Origin: Magnaporthiopsis rhizophila
Lineage: Eukaryota > Ascomycota > Sordariomycetes > Magnaporthales > Magnaporthaceae
DNA: 64,000 nt
Reading direction: 5' to 3'
NCBI GenBank assembly: GCA_003049465.1
Contig: PYSS01000097.1
Location: forward strand, 62,001 to 126,000
The notes below the pieces were generated by a model. It was not told the origin of the DNA. It searched no databases and worked only from the letters and a program-made list of their open reading frames with translations. This document shows positions 14,240 through 25,650 of the stretch, piece by piece; the stretch's first letter is position 1; each line of letters begins with the position of its first letter. The position numbers and the translations under genes were made by a program.

Positions 14240-14726
14240 TATGGCCCGCAGGATAGGATATGTGTTTTACGGAAATCACGCCCAAGGCACGTTTGGATGG
14301 CATGTATCTGGGATGAGCGTGGTGTATTAAAAGTGCAGGTAGACGCAGTAAAAAGCACGATAGGAACACACATTCTCTCAATTCACACCTAAAGAAAGGG
14401 AGAAGCATGTATCAGAAAGCAGGACGGGACAGGACACTCTATCTATTTCATTACAAAAGCACGTATCTTGGGAGAAAGCGTGTTACTGGCAAAGTCGGCA
14501 GACGCAATCAAAATGAGCAAAATAGGAACAAGTTGCTATCAAAGTCACGCGCACAGGCTTGTTTGGACGACGACATGCATCCTAGGATGAACGTGTAATG
14601 GCAAAGGGCAGTATGAACCGCGTGGGACAAACGTGTATTAAAAGAAAAATAGGCAGACGCACTAACGAACAGGAAAATCACGTTCGATCGAAGTCACATA
14701 AGAGGCGTATCCGGACGGCATATATC

Positions 14727-14760
<34 letters not shown>

Positions 14761-14860
14761 ATANAAAAAAAAAAAAAAAGGTGTATTCGCGGAACCAGCG
14801 CAGTAAAAGCAGGAAAACGTTTCGATCAAAGGGTGTCTAGACGGCGCCTTTGTTCCTGGC
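14240..14860. repeat. Degenerate tandem repeat array, unit about 100 bp (array B, inverted)
   Basis: Reverse-orientation units of the array A repeat, for example 'cacgcccaaggcacgtttgg', 'gtatctgggatgagcg' and 'gcaggtagacgcagtaaaaa'. The array contains an A tract with an N. It lies about 1 kb beyond the 5' end of the lipase gene. Confidence 0.8.
14729..14779. repeat. Poly(A) tract with an N at 14764
   Basis: A run of about 30 then 15 bases around 'gaatan'. It has the same form as the tracts at 2561 and 39668, each carrying one N. Confidence 0.9.
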
Positions 14861-15693
14861 CTTTTTAGACATGCCGTCGTTCTCCTCGGCGGCCTGGAAG
14901 GGGTCATGCTGTACTGCCCTTTGCGCCCTTGAGCCGCCACGCCCGCACCCACTGCATTCTCCGTCTCTGCCGTTTCAACTACCCCACGGGACGCTCTCGA
15001 ACGGTGAAATCAAGAATGTGATGGTCCAGGTCCGTGTACAGGGCTCAGGACCCGGCTTACAGCACATACATGGGTGCGGGAAGCTCAGAGAGAGTGGTTG
15101 CCTGTTCGGCGTCCCGCGGAGAGGCGACATTCACGCCAGAATTGTGAAAGGGCTGGGCGAGGCGTGAACAGCGGCCGAGACCTGCGTAGGCGCTCAACAT
15201 GGAGAAAAGGGCCGGCTCCATACCTGTGTTGGTAGGCACGACGCCCGGACAGGAGCCTGCACTCCCTCAGGGGTAAAACAGGGCACCGTAAGGGAAGGGA
15301 TAGGGAAGGGTAGCGTCATCACAAGTGTAGATCCTAATTTGGCCGCCTGCTGTCACCCACGAGCCCAGAAAAAGAGGCAAAGGAAATAGGAAAGGAAATG
15401 CTTTTTTTTTTTTTTAAATTTTTTTTTTTTTAAGAGGGAGGTTGTTTATGTTCCTAATGAGTCGCTTTTTTTTTCTGGTCTGCGTGCCACCGGGAGGCGC
15501 CATCGCTCCATCCCTAAGTGACACGTGACCGCTGTGCTAATTTCCTCGCGCCAGCCATCTATTTTATTTGACGACAACATCCTCCTCCTTGATCTTCTCA
15601 ACCTTGCTCCGGAAATCCCCATTATTGCCCTCAAAGTAGACCCATCAGCGCCGACTGACATCACCACCCATCCTCAACCGGAAACCCTGTATA
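14861..15693. other. Intergenic region with poly(T) at 15401-15432
   Basis: No gene recognised. A purine tract ('ggaaataggaaaggaaat', about 15380) and a T-rich tract are present. The last 150 bp probably form the promoter and leader of the next gene. Confidence 0.4.
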
Positions 15694-16551
15694 ATGGATC
15701 CGTCCCCACCGCCGCCTTCGCCGCCTTGGGACGACGAGGAAGGCTTCGTCCCAGAGTGGGAAATCCGTGGCGACGCGTACAATGGCCATCCGCCGCCGCC
15801 GCCTGTCTACGATCCGCTTGGCCAATACACATGGCCGGCCAGAGAGGTCTGGTTTGGCAGCAGCAGCAACGCCCCCTACGAACGTACCAGGACGATAGAT
15901 ATCCAAGATGACGACCCTTGCTTCCCCGACGTCCGCGACTGCGCCCTGGCGTCGTCCAGCCAGGCCGAGTTTGGGGCCAGGCTCGCCGTGCGGATGAACG
16001 AGCGGATGTGCGAGCTCGAAGAGGCCTGGAAGGGCACGCTCTCGCAGCTGCTAGGCGAAGCCGAGCCGCGCGCTCGGGAGGAGTGCCCCCGCTGCCTCGG
16101 GCGCAGACAGGCCGCCGCCGCCGCGTCCGCTCCGGCCACGCTTGGGCTGGGAAACGTGGAGGTGGTGGCAGCAGTTAGGCGGCAGGCGAGCACCGTCGCG
16201 TCCAGCTCAGAGTCGCCATCCACGCCGTTGTCGTCGCCACCCTCGCCATCGACCGGTTCGCTCAAACAAAACAACCAAGAAGAAAGTAAAGTCGCGTCGT
16301 CATGCGCGGGGCAGCCCGTCGTTGCTGCTGCTGCTGCTGCTGCTGAAGGAACACCAAGAAAAAGACGTCACGGCGGCTCGGACGAAGAGGGCCAAGGTGA
16401 CAAGAGAGACGCGAGGTCGCCGCCTCGAGGACGTCGCTTGCCTCGGGCGACCGAAGTTGACGGAGACGGCGCCGATGGTGGGACCGGCCGACTCGAGGGC
16501 TCGGCTGCCGTTACCAACGGGGAGGTGTGCGTCTGTGGTCTCGTCGCGTGA
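15694..16551 (+). CDS. Hypothetical protein, Pro-rich N-terminus
   Basis: Open frame of 285 aa beginning MDPSPPPPSPPWDD. It contains a Pro-rich start, a helical middle ('FGARLAVRMNERMCELEEAW'), a CPRCLG motif at about residue 131, an Ala run from GCT repeats and a basic/acidic C-terminus (RKRRHGG). GC-rich third positions in the first 150 codons support coding; the last third is low complexity and could contain an unrecognised intron. The family is not recognised. A nuclear location is only suggested by the basic cluster. Confidence 0.5.
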   Translation: MDPSPPPPSPPWDDEEGFVPEWEIRGDAYNGHPPPPPVYDPLGQYTWPAREVWFGSSSNAPYERTRTIDIQDDDPCFPDVRDCALASSSQAEFGARLAVRMNERMCELEEAWKGTLSQLLGEAEPRAREECPRCLGRRQAAAAASAPATLGLGNVEVVAAVRRQASTVASSSESPSTPLSSPPSPSTGSLKQNNQEESKVASSCAGQPVVAAAAAAAEGTPRKRRHGGSDEEGQGDKRDARSPPRGRRLPRATEVDGDGADGGTGRLEGSAAVTNGEVCVCGLVA

Positions 16552-16604
16552 AACAACACTCTCGGCACGCGGATGTCGTACCGTAAACGTCGGGGGCTTC
16601 GCAA

Positions 16605-17680
16605 ATGGCGCAAACGCCGCAAACGACACAAACGCCACAAATAACACAGACGCCGCAAATAGCGCAAACGCCGCAGACGACGCAGACGCCGCAAACGTCG
16701 CAAGGGGCGCAAACGTCGCAAGAAGAAAAAGGCGATCGCGGATCTTGCAGCCTTCGTGGGGGTGCTGGGGACCATTCTGTCAGGCCTGGCAGCCTTGGTG
16801 GTGACGTTCCGGACCATTCGGCCAGGCCCGGCAGCCTCTGTGGGGGTGCTCCGGGGTATTCGGCCAGGCCCGGCATCCTTCCGGCGACGGTGCAGTCGCC
16901 CAAGGTGCAGCAGCAGCAGCCGCAGTGGTATTGGCAGGGGTAGGGGCTGTCGCAGGTGTGGTAGTCGTCGAGACAGCGGCAGTCGCGGTCGCAGGGGCGG
17001 TCGCAGTGGGTGTAGGTCTGGAGGCGGCAGGGGCCGGCGCAGTAGTGGCAGTAGTCGCGGCTGCCGACGGAACGGGGCTGGTATCGGATCCCCTGGCGGC
17101 TGTCACGGCAGCGGCGGCAGCAGCAGCAGCATGTACCGACGTAACGGGCTTGGAATTGGATGTCCAGACGGCAGGGGCCGCCGCAGTGGCGGCAGTAGTC
17201 GCGGCTGCCGGCGGAACGGGGCTGGTATCGGATCTCCGGGCAGCTGTCGTGGCAGCAGCAGCAGCATGTGCCGACGGAACGGGGGCGGGAGGGGCTCATA
17301 ATGGCTGGCTCCTTTGGGCCGGCTCTGGCCGTCGCTCTGGCCGTCGATCTGGCCGTCGATCTGGCCGTCGATCTGGCCATCGATCTGTGGCGGGCCATTG
17401 GAGACGTTGGGAAGCAGGGGGTGTTGAGAAACATGAGCTGGTGAGAAGCTGGAGAAGCAGGAGTTGGCGAGAAGCCGGAGAAGCTGGAAGCCGGGGAAGC
17501 TGGAAGCTGGAGAAGCTGGAAGCTGGAAGCTGGAGAAGCTGGAGAAGCTGGAAGCTGGAAGCTGGAGAAACTGAAGGTGGCGAGAAGCTGGATATGGCGA
17601 GAAGCTGGATATGGCGAGAAGCTGGATATGGCGAGAAGCTGGATATGGCGAGAAGCTGGATATGGCGAGAAGCTGGTGAA
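16605..17680. repeat. Composite minisatellite region, open in several frames
   Basis: Successive tandem repeats: a 9-bp caaacgccg-like unit (16605-16725), a roughly 45-bp unit three times (16780-16880), a diverged 130-bp duplication (17030-17150 and 17160-17285), a 12-bp ggccgtcgatct unit (17325-17385), and gagaagctgg/atatggc units (17440-17680). The plus strand reads Gln-Thr-Pro or Ala-rich; the minus strand reads a Cys-rich frame with regular CxxC spacing. Which frame, if any, is translated cannot be decided. Confidence 0.8.
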
Positions 17681-17699
17681 GCACAAAACTGGGATTGTA

Positions 17700-18071
17700 C
17701 CAACTACGCTGGGGGTTCTCTTGCTCTTATAGCCGATCCTTGGCTCAAGGAAACAGATCTTGGGAAGGCTGTGCCATGTCAATGATCACATGCATCTTTT
17801 GTTTTGTTTTTCACAAACTTTCCTTGGTGTAAAAACATCCGATTTATTGTTTTTGTTTTCGAATCTTGATATCCACCTCGCTCGACCTTGCGTCTATTCT
17901 ATTCTTTAACGTCATATACGCTGCTGCCCTAGGTGGCCCTGGATTTTGGCACGCTCGTCATCTCTGCTGGTGCCTTGGTCCTCCTTTTGTCGTCGTGGTT
18001 GGTTTGGTGGTTGAAGTCACACTCACTTTGCTAGCCACAGCTGTGTGTATGCGCGGCAGTTGAAAGTATAT
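17700..18071. other. Intergenic, nothing recognised
   Basis: AT-richer sequence without a supported gene. Confidence 0.3.
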
Positions 18072-18431
18072 TCATAGAGGGTTTGGTAAAGCGTCCCCAG
18101 GTTTGCCAGCCATGCTGGCCTCGTCATCGAGGTTCATCATCTCGGCTTCGCAATACGGCCGGGCGCCTATGGGTGCGTTTTGGTGAACCTCATCTCCAGC
18201 ACAAACTCGTCCGTGGCGTGATAACATTGCTCCGAGAGGTCTCGCTTCCCTCTTGTCGTAGTCATCAAATGCCTGTACCGTATCCGTATCATGGAAATAT
18301 GTGCTGTTATCCGGGGCTGTTGCGTCATCAAATAATTGTACCGCATCATCTTGGAAAAACACGCTGTTGTGCCTGTCGTAATGGATCCTGTGCCGATTAA
18401 ATGTCTGGAGACAGAGTGGGGAGGCGTTCAT
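18072..18431 (-). CDS. Small hypothetical acidic protein
   Basis: Open frame of 119 aa with two copies of a short motif ('FFQDDAVQLFDDAT' and 'YFHDTDTVQAFDDYD') reflecting a roughly 60-bp DNA duplication. It has no signal peptide and no known domain. The frame may be an exon or a relic; confidence is low. Confidence 0.25.
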   Translation of the reverse strand: MNASPLCLQTFNRHRIHYDRHNSVFFQDDAVQLFDDATAPDNSTYFHDTDTVQAFDDYDKREARPLGAMLSRHGRVCAGDEVHQNAPIGARPYCEAEMMNLDDEASMAGKPGDALPNPL

Positions 18432-18676
18432 CGCAACGTACAGTGACCGCCGCGCCGTCCTGCACCAACGTCTTTTCTAGCACAGAGGGATACTGCCTCG
18501 GGACACAGTCGGCTGGCTGTACCTGTACCCGCCGCTGTGCTTTTCATCCGTCCATTACAGCGTCGAATATAGAGCCCGAGCCCGATGGGTTGCAATGGAC
18601 ATGTGTTGTTCGATACGCATGTTTCTTATCTGCAAAAGTGGTAGGCTGGTTCCGACCGGCTCCTATGTTGAACAAC

Positions 18677-18850
18677 GTGATCATGAACATCTATCGATGA
18701 TAATAACAAAAACAAACAAGGTGATCATGAACATCTGGATCGATGACAATGATAAAAGCAAACAACGTAATTATGCATATCTATCGATGATAATAACAAA
18801 AACAAACAAGGTGATCATGAACATCTGGATCGATAGCAATGACAAAAAGC
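18677..18850. repeat. 45-bp tandem repeat, four copies with a 90-bp higher-order unit
   Basis: Alternating 'gtgatcatgaacatctatcg' and 'gtgatcatgaacatctggat' variants followed by 'aacaaaaacaaacaag' spacers. A related single element with the preceding 'ccggctcccatgttgagcaa' occurs at about 21150-21215. Confidence 0.85.
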
Positions 18851-19689
18851 TCTTTTCATGACGCACCACATCACCCGCCAGGGCTGCATCGAGCATGCCA
18901 TGCCACTCAAGACGCGCGGCACTAATCAGTGGTTGCCTCCGCCACCACGACTTGCCACAGTCCTAGAGCCGGCGCCCGTGCCACAGCCTTGGTGCTGGCA
19001 GTCATGGTGACGGTGGCGCGCGTCGCTGGTCGGAGTCGTGGTGTTGGTGGTCGATGGAATCGTCCGTGGCAAGCTTGCCAGTTGTCTTGTTGACGTCCGA
19101 TGGGTTTATTGTGGCGGCTTTTTCGGCCTCCCCATTGTCGTTGGGCTCGTCGGCCGCCGGCAACTCTGCTTCGGCAGCAGAGCGCCGCTCCGCTGCAGGC
19201 GCCTCGGTCGTAGTAGTGATATGGGACCGGATATCCGAAGGAGCACCGCTCCACTGCTGGCACCTGGCCTGGTTGGCCGGCGGCGCCTCTGCTTCGGCGG
19301 CAGAGCGGCGGTCCTCCCGGAAGCAAGAGGCGAGTCTTGGAGGTAATATCCTTCTTTGTGACCCATGACGACGAGGATGCGCCTGAACCCGCGCCGGGCG
19401 CCTTGGCGACAGGCAGCAGTGCGCTGTGGCCACGGCAGGCACGGCTGCATCCTCGTCGCCATGGGCCGGCCGTGAAGGCGGTGTTCGGCCTCTCGGGCAT
19501 CTCGGGAGCGGCGGCAGTCTCGGCTCTTTGTCGAGGGTGGAAACAATAAAGTTCTTGCGCCCTTCGTTGATCCGGGTGTATCGTGGCCCGCGGTCGCTGA
19601 GGCGTGCCAAAGGCATCCCTCGACCGGCTCGAAAGAGATTTCGTCGAAAGAGGTCGCCGCGTCTTTCTCTCGGCATCCGGTGGGTTTTT

Positions 19690-19956
19690 GTCAAAGGCGT
19701 CGCTCGGGTGTAGTCCGTCGGTTGCGAAACGTGCCAGTCGATCGAAGATCTTTCCGATCAGGATGACGGTCGCGGTTTGAGCACAGACCTGGGCCGCTGT
19801 GGAAACAAGGGCGGATGCCAGGACAATGTAGTGCCACGGCTGGAGGAAGGCGAAGAGGTGCTTCCACTCTGCAAGGTCTGACTTCGCCTTGGTCAGCGGC
19901 GCCTGGGGGGACGTACCGTCATCGTCGGCTGCTGCGATCTCTTGAGCCTCGTCCAT
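19690..19956 (-). pseudogene. ABC transporter N-terminal remnant (truncated)
   Basis: The first 85 or so residues of the frame starting at 19956 resemble the N-terminus of a fungal a-factor-exporter/MDR-like ABC protein. They show 'WKHLFAFLQPWHYIVLASAL', a hydrophobic helix and 'ILIGKIFDRLARFATDGL'. Downstream the frame loses all transporter character, and no ATP-binding cassette (Walker A or signature motif) is found in the window. It is read as a truncated copy; a functional short protein cannot be excluded. Confidence 0.5.
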
Positions 19957-20131
19957 GCTTATGAGCGCTGGCTTTGCCCACCGACGGTATAACTCTGCTT
20001 GGAAACAGACAGATCAAGAGTGGCCTTGGCAATTGACAGATCAAGACCAGGGTAACCTTGGAAAATGACAGACCAAGAGTGACGTCTTGGTTTCGGCCAG
20101 CTGCGGGCGCAAGAGCCATTGTGAGGCTGTT

Positions 20132-20220
20132 TGCGACTGTTGCAGCTGTTGCAACGGCACCAGGCGGTGGGGATTGGCCAGCAATATCGCCGGTCCGTTG
20201 CAACAGCTGCAGCAGTCGCA
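20132..20220. repeat. Inverted repeat with 26-bp arms (hairpin)
   Basis: Arms 20132-20157 and 20195-20220 are complementary at 25 of 26 positions (core gttgcaacgg / ccgttgcaac), with a 37-bp loop. It is not followed by a T run and is not linked to a gene. Confidence 0.85.
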
Positions 20221-23200
20221 GTTCCGCGTCTTCTTCCCAGTGATCCCCGCCAGAGAACCCCGGGCCCCGTTGAAGGGAAGGTCGGCAGCACCCCGGGCCC
20301 GGTCGACGGGAAGTTGCGCTCGCCACCAGACAATCAGCCGATGGGAGAGGCTGAAATAAGCTGGTCCGGTCCGTGTGTGCGTGCCGCACCGCTCTGGGTG
20401 GAACGATCGGATGGGGTAGGCTCGCTAGCACAGGGAGGGCGAAGGTATCTGTCGGAAAACAGCGAGAAAGCCGGCACTGCCTCGGTGGCCGAGGGCAGCC
20501 ACCGCATACGTCGTCAACTGATCTGTTGGGGACAACCTCGGTATGTCGTCAAATGGGTTGGTTATGGTTAAATAGCCAACCCACGACATCTCAAGCATGT
20601 AGTCAACTGGTCCGAAGCCAGCCCACGACATATCGAGTATGTCGTCAACTGATCTTGTGGCCTGTCGCCACATGAACGATGTGGTGATCTGGTGTCGGAT
20701 CATCTTGTACTTGACAACGCCATGCTGTGCCATCTTTCTCTACATCAAGACCATTTCCCGCCAGCTGACCGCCGCCCACAAATTAAAATAAGGCTCGCTT
20801 CCGTCAAATTCAAGCAGAAGCTCGGCTTCGCCAGTCTTCGGCGCCTTTAGGGCACGAGCAACGCCCTTAAAGTGGACGCCAGTGCCGAGGCGCCGTTCTT
20901 TGACCAAGGGCCACCCGCGACCGCAGTCGCAGGTTGCTGGTCATTTGGCGGGCGCCGTTATCGGCAGGAGTGTACCGTCCACAACGTAACTCGTGAGTTG
21001 ATCAGCTTCGCGGGGCGCTCATGGCGTAGGCCTGTGGCTGGGCCACCGTCGTAGTAGACGAAGGTGCACCCGCGGTCTACACGGTAGGCTGGCGTGGTCT
21101 GGAGTCATCTGCCACATGCGTGTGCAGGCGGGGGACCCAGGTTTGCTGGTTTCCGGCCGGCTCCCATGTTGAGCAACGTGATCATTGATACCCAGATCGA
21201 AGGCCTGATGAAGATGTTGCTGATATGGAGCCGGGGTGGGCGTAGTAGAACGAGAGGGATCGATCCAAAGGACCAACCATGGCCATGCTGGGCCCTCGAG
21301 CTTCAGGCCATCGGTGGCGAACTTGTTCCACTGCGGAAACATCTTGATCATGGGCCAAGTATGTCTCTTCGTCTGCGTGGTGAGACGCGCCAGGAAGCTG
21401 CGTGCCGAGATAGTAGTACTCGCGGGAGAGTATCTGCTCGCCCATGCTGGTGCAGATCTTCGGGCACTGGCGCCGACCACAAGGTGGACGCATGTTTCGT
21501 GGTTTTCCTCGACAACCACCGAGACACTGGTATGCTGGTCGGTGGGATGCTTATATATGTGTGACATGGTCCCCGGCGCCACATGAGCCCAGCTGGCTGT
21601 CAGCTGCGCCGCCCTCGGCACGGGCAGGGGCCGAGAGATGTAGACACAAGTCGATCCCGACGCCGCCGTCACAACGGTCAGGTTCGGGCCGATCCCTTCC
21701 TTCCGAGTGTCCGTTCCGGTGCTTGGTGGAGATGCCCACGCAAAGCTTGACAAAACGCTGTCGGATCCGCTCCAAGGCTTGACCACAAGTCCACGCAAAG
21801 AACCTGGGCCGTGTAATGTGTGCAAATGGCAGCTGGGCCAAAGCGGCGTTTCGGCTGGGAATCGACACGACGACTGGCGCCACTCGTCTGAGAGAGACGG
21901 CCTTGGTATTTTCTGGTTCGGGAGGGCTTGAATCCCTGCTTGTTGTTAGCCTCCGTCTGTGCCAAGGATTCTGGGCTGTGTCTCCAGGTACAGGGGCTGT
22001 CTTATGCCGGGTTATGCTGGGGACATGCTTACGTCTGTTGTACTGGCAGCAATGCAGACTGTACTTCCCTGTGCTACCCAATGACCCTCTGCTGGTCGTC
22101 TTGCACTGCGGATCCTGTAACCACCTTTGTCGGGAATGATTTATTGTTAGCCCGGATCTTGACCACCATCTTGATGTCGTGACACTTTGGCCCCGAGAGG
22201 CTGGGTGGCGCGGATCTTGGGGATTGTGATGTGGGATGTGCCGTTGGGTCCTGCTTGGGGTTCTTGGAGATTGGGACGACCTACTTGGCCAATGCCTAGG
22301 AGGACGCCTTGTTGGTCTTGTTCTAGTTGAGCACTCATGCCGTAGCATAAGCCGCTCCAGGGGTTGGTCTCCGTCACACGCGGCTTTGACCGGTGTGCAT
22401 TTCCGACGGGGCCACGGTGCTAGGCAGGTTGGTCTTGGTGCCGGCGTAGTGGTTATTGGCGACCCGCCTCGAAACGGAGATAGAAAACCAAGTCTTGGTG
22501 TGACGTTGTGGCTGCAAATCTACACCTTCGTATCCATTTGGAGAATATGGTTAGTTTTTTGCCACACCAGAAGGGGATGTGGGTCCACCTGTTGCTGATC
22601 TATCTAGGTAGGCTCAAGGATACTATCGGGCGAGATGTTGCTCGGCTGGCCCGTATCGGGCGAGATATTGCTTGGTTGATCTTGTATGAGCCCGGCTAGA
22701 GCTGTCTCTTGTGCAGATCTCGTGAGAGTAGCGAATACTCCGGTGAGAGCTCCAAGGACCGAAGGGAGGAAAGGCTCGGTGTGGACAGCAGTCGGCGTAG
22801 GCTAGCTTTAGACAGATGTGATGGATGGCGGAACAGTTTTCTTTGCCCGGAGCTCGTCGTGTGTGAGGCCGAAGATGACGCGATATCTAGGCGGCGCTTT
22901 TCCCTTGTGGTTGCTCAAAGAACAGGGTCAGTCGATAGAACCTGATCGGGAAGTGGTGGGGATATGTTGCAAGCGATAACACAAGTAGGTAAAGCACCAG
23001 GAGAGTTCGGAGACTTACAGGTTTTCCTCGGCCAGGTGTGTTCAGGTGCTTTGTTATGACCGGGACGGGAAACGACCTGATGGGAGTTTCGAATGTTAGC
23101 AGTGGATTCGCCCAAGGCCCATCTGGCCTAACATGACGGGAGCATGGGCAGTGCCAAGACAGGGATTTACTTACGCCTTTGCCGCCGCCGGGTGGTAACA

Positions 23201-23860
23201 TCGGGCAACAGCGCCAAGCGAAAGAATGCTGTGGTTGGCAAGGAGGTGAGCCAACGTTGTCTGCCTCGCGACGAGATGCTGCTTCTTCGCTCGACTGGTC
23301 TGGCCGGGCTGCCCCGGCTGGCTGCATCGATCGGGAGGCAGGGCCGGCCGGAGAGCAAGGTCGGCTAGGAGGAAAGCTGGGGAGGAGGAAAGCTGGCCAC
23401 CAAGGTACCTGGTACCTGCGTGCCTAGGCAGAAAAGAAGACTGGTCAGAGAAGTTCTGGCTGCAGAGGAGGGTTGACTGGAGTGAAAAAGCTGGCCGGAG
23501 AGAAACACGGTAAGAGGCGAGGCTGGTTGAACTGAATGGCCTGGCAACTTGCCCTGAGGAACTGAGCTCACTGGGAAGGTGAGCTCGACGTCAGAGCTTT
23601 GCCAACGCGCTGCTCGCGTTGGACTTCTGTGTACGCCTCAGCTGCCTCGGTCTAAGGGTTGGGGCTTGGAAGCAACGAACACCTAGGGGGAGTGGAGGGG
23701 CTAGGCTTCTACGCTCGTCGTCTGTGCCATCTTTAGGAAGGTACGTCCAGCAGCACGTCTGATGCGCAGGTACGCGTCCGCCCCTCTTTGTTGAGCTCCA
23801 TCTCACTGGAGACTCCATCTTCGCTGTGGCTTCCATACTGGAGTCACGGGGACAGGGCAG
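20221..23860. other. Gene-poor region with short dispersed repeats
   Basis: Contains diverged copies of short segments (for example 'ccacgacatctcaagcatgt' and 'ccacgacatatcgagtatgt' near 20580-20650). Several open frames exist on both strands but none has a recognised motif or convincing splice structure. Confidence 0.4.
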
Positions 23861-24513
23861 ATGGAAGCGTTGAGGATTACGTACCCGCACGGATTATGCA
23901 GGCACATCTCACCGTTCTCAAATCTTCCCAGCGTCCCAGAGGTTGAACCGAGCCGACACCTTCAGGACGAGATCACTCTCCAGTCCGACCCGACTAGCCC
24001 ATACCATCCCTCGCCGCCAGGTGTCGCGCTTAACAGTCCAGTTCCTGACACGCTGGCAGGTAAAACAAGACATTTCTCGTCCGGCAGGCTTCGTTCTCGA
24101 TCAAACCTGCCGCCTGCCCATTCTCACCATTCCCTGACCAGCATTCACCACCCACCACCCAGTACCTACCTAGAAAGATTCCTCCCAGCGTCATTGTCTA
24201 TTTCCCACAGCATCCACGACGTCCCCAAAAGCAATAGCACACCCATCCCCTACCCATCCTCCTTCCTGACGCGAGGTGCGACGAGAAAAGTCCTGCGAGG
24301 CAAGAGTCGATGGCTCTTGGACAGGGCGAGGGCCGCCGAGGTCGGGCTTCCACCACGCCAGACCTTTGGCGAGCACGACGAGCAGCTGCCAGATCAGGTC
24401 AGTCCACCTTCAAGCACACCAACCTTCTCCCATCAAATCTCCAGGAAGAACTCCAGCTTCCCAAGTGGCAGCCTAGAGACCAGGGCAAGTCAGAAACAAG
24501 AAGTCACGAATAG
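23861..24513 (+). CDS. Hypothetical protein, uncertain two-exon model
   Basis: Model: 23861-24398 and 24446-24513, giving about 201 aa. The putative 47-bp intron (24399-24445; gtcagt...ctccag) changes the C-terminus to 'EELQLPKWQPRDQGKSETRS'. The protein is Pro/Ser-rich and basic in the middle ('RKVLRGKSRWLLDRARAAEV'). No domain is recognised. The intron lacks a clear branch point, and the unspliced frame runs to 24631. Confidence 0.3.
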
Positions 24514-25230
24514 ACCGGCACTTTTCCTTTCGTCATCCATTCCATTTCCTTTTTCCTTTCGCCCTTTCTCCCGACGAAGGTCATTCTCAATCCCCCATCA
24601 CCCGCCCCTGGCCGAGCACCAAAGCCCATAGCAAAACCGAAGAGTTGTCTCTGCCGGAGTCGCCCCTCGTGTGGCCCAAGCCGCCTGCTGATTGTCTCTA
24701 TCTTGTGGGTTTCACACAGCAGCGTCTGGACAATCACATTCCTGGAAACAAGAATGTGTACATCCGAGACCTCCATCCCGCCTTGGAAGCATACAGATCG
24801 GCTCGGCGAGGTTGATCAGTCCAAGCCGATCGTCGAGACTTTGGCGGTCACACGCAAGAAGGTAGGTAGCAAGGCGACATTCCTGGACCATGTAACATCT
24901 CACATGCTAACAGATTCTCACCAACAACCTGCAGACCAAGCCTTGCCACCCGCGAATCAATCAGAGAAGAGTCCAAGACCAAGAAAGCGATCCTCCCGAT
25001 TGCTCGAAGCGAGACGGCTCAGGACATGTCGGCACAGTCAACCCTTAACTCGATGTACTTCAGCGGCAAGGTGAGACCTCTTATCCCTCTGCCGCACCTC
25101 AAAAGCGATATCGTCCAATTGGCTAACGCATTTTTTCATTTCGACAGGCCTTCGCCAGCCCTTGCAAGGGGCCAGTCCTCTGGCAGCCTGGCCTGGTCCC
25201 CCCATGACGCAGGCGACACGGCTTAATGCG
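24514..25230 (+). other. Coding-like segments, gene model unresolved
   Basis: A frame from about 24567 to 24818 reads plausible protein ('WPKPPADCLYLVGFTQQR', 'IPGNKNVYIRDLHPALEAY') before a TGA. Two good intron signals follow: gtaggt...tgctaac...ctgcag (24858-24933) and gtgaga...ggctaacg...cgacag (25070-25148). The frames on their flanks do not join into a single protein in any combination tried. It may be a decayed gene. Confidence 0.3.
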
Positions 25231-25650
25231 GGCGATGGTGAGGGTGCCGGTGCGGCCCCTGACGGCGGCTACTGGCACCGGCGAAATCTCGAGGCTCGTC
25301 GCCGTGAGCAGGCAAGGACAGACCCCGGGACCGTCCTCTGGGCCCTGGCGCCCAGGGAGCCCCCACGCGGTCGCGCCAAGGGGACTCGACCACTCGGCGT
25401 TTCTCCAGGAGAGCGAGCAACGAGGCTATTTACTGGCACGGACGGAACCTGGATGCTCGCCGGAGGGAGCAGGTTGGAACGGACCCGGGCCCATCTTCGG
25501 GCAGCTCCGTGCCCGTCGGTGCGGCCCCTGATGTCAACCCCGGTGTCGCTCCGGGGCTCACCCCTTGCCCAGTCCCTACCCTTCGCATCTCGAGGCACTA
25601 TCGTTCGGACCCTCCTCCGTCCGATCGTTCCACCCAGACGCCACAGGCGG

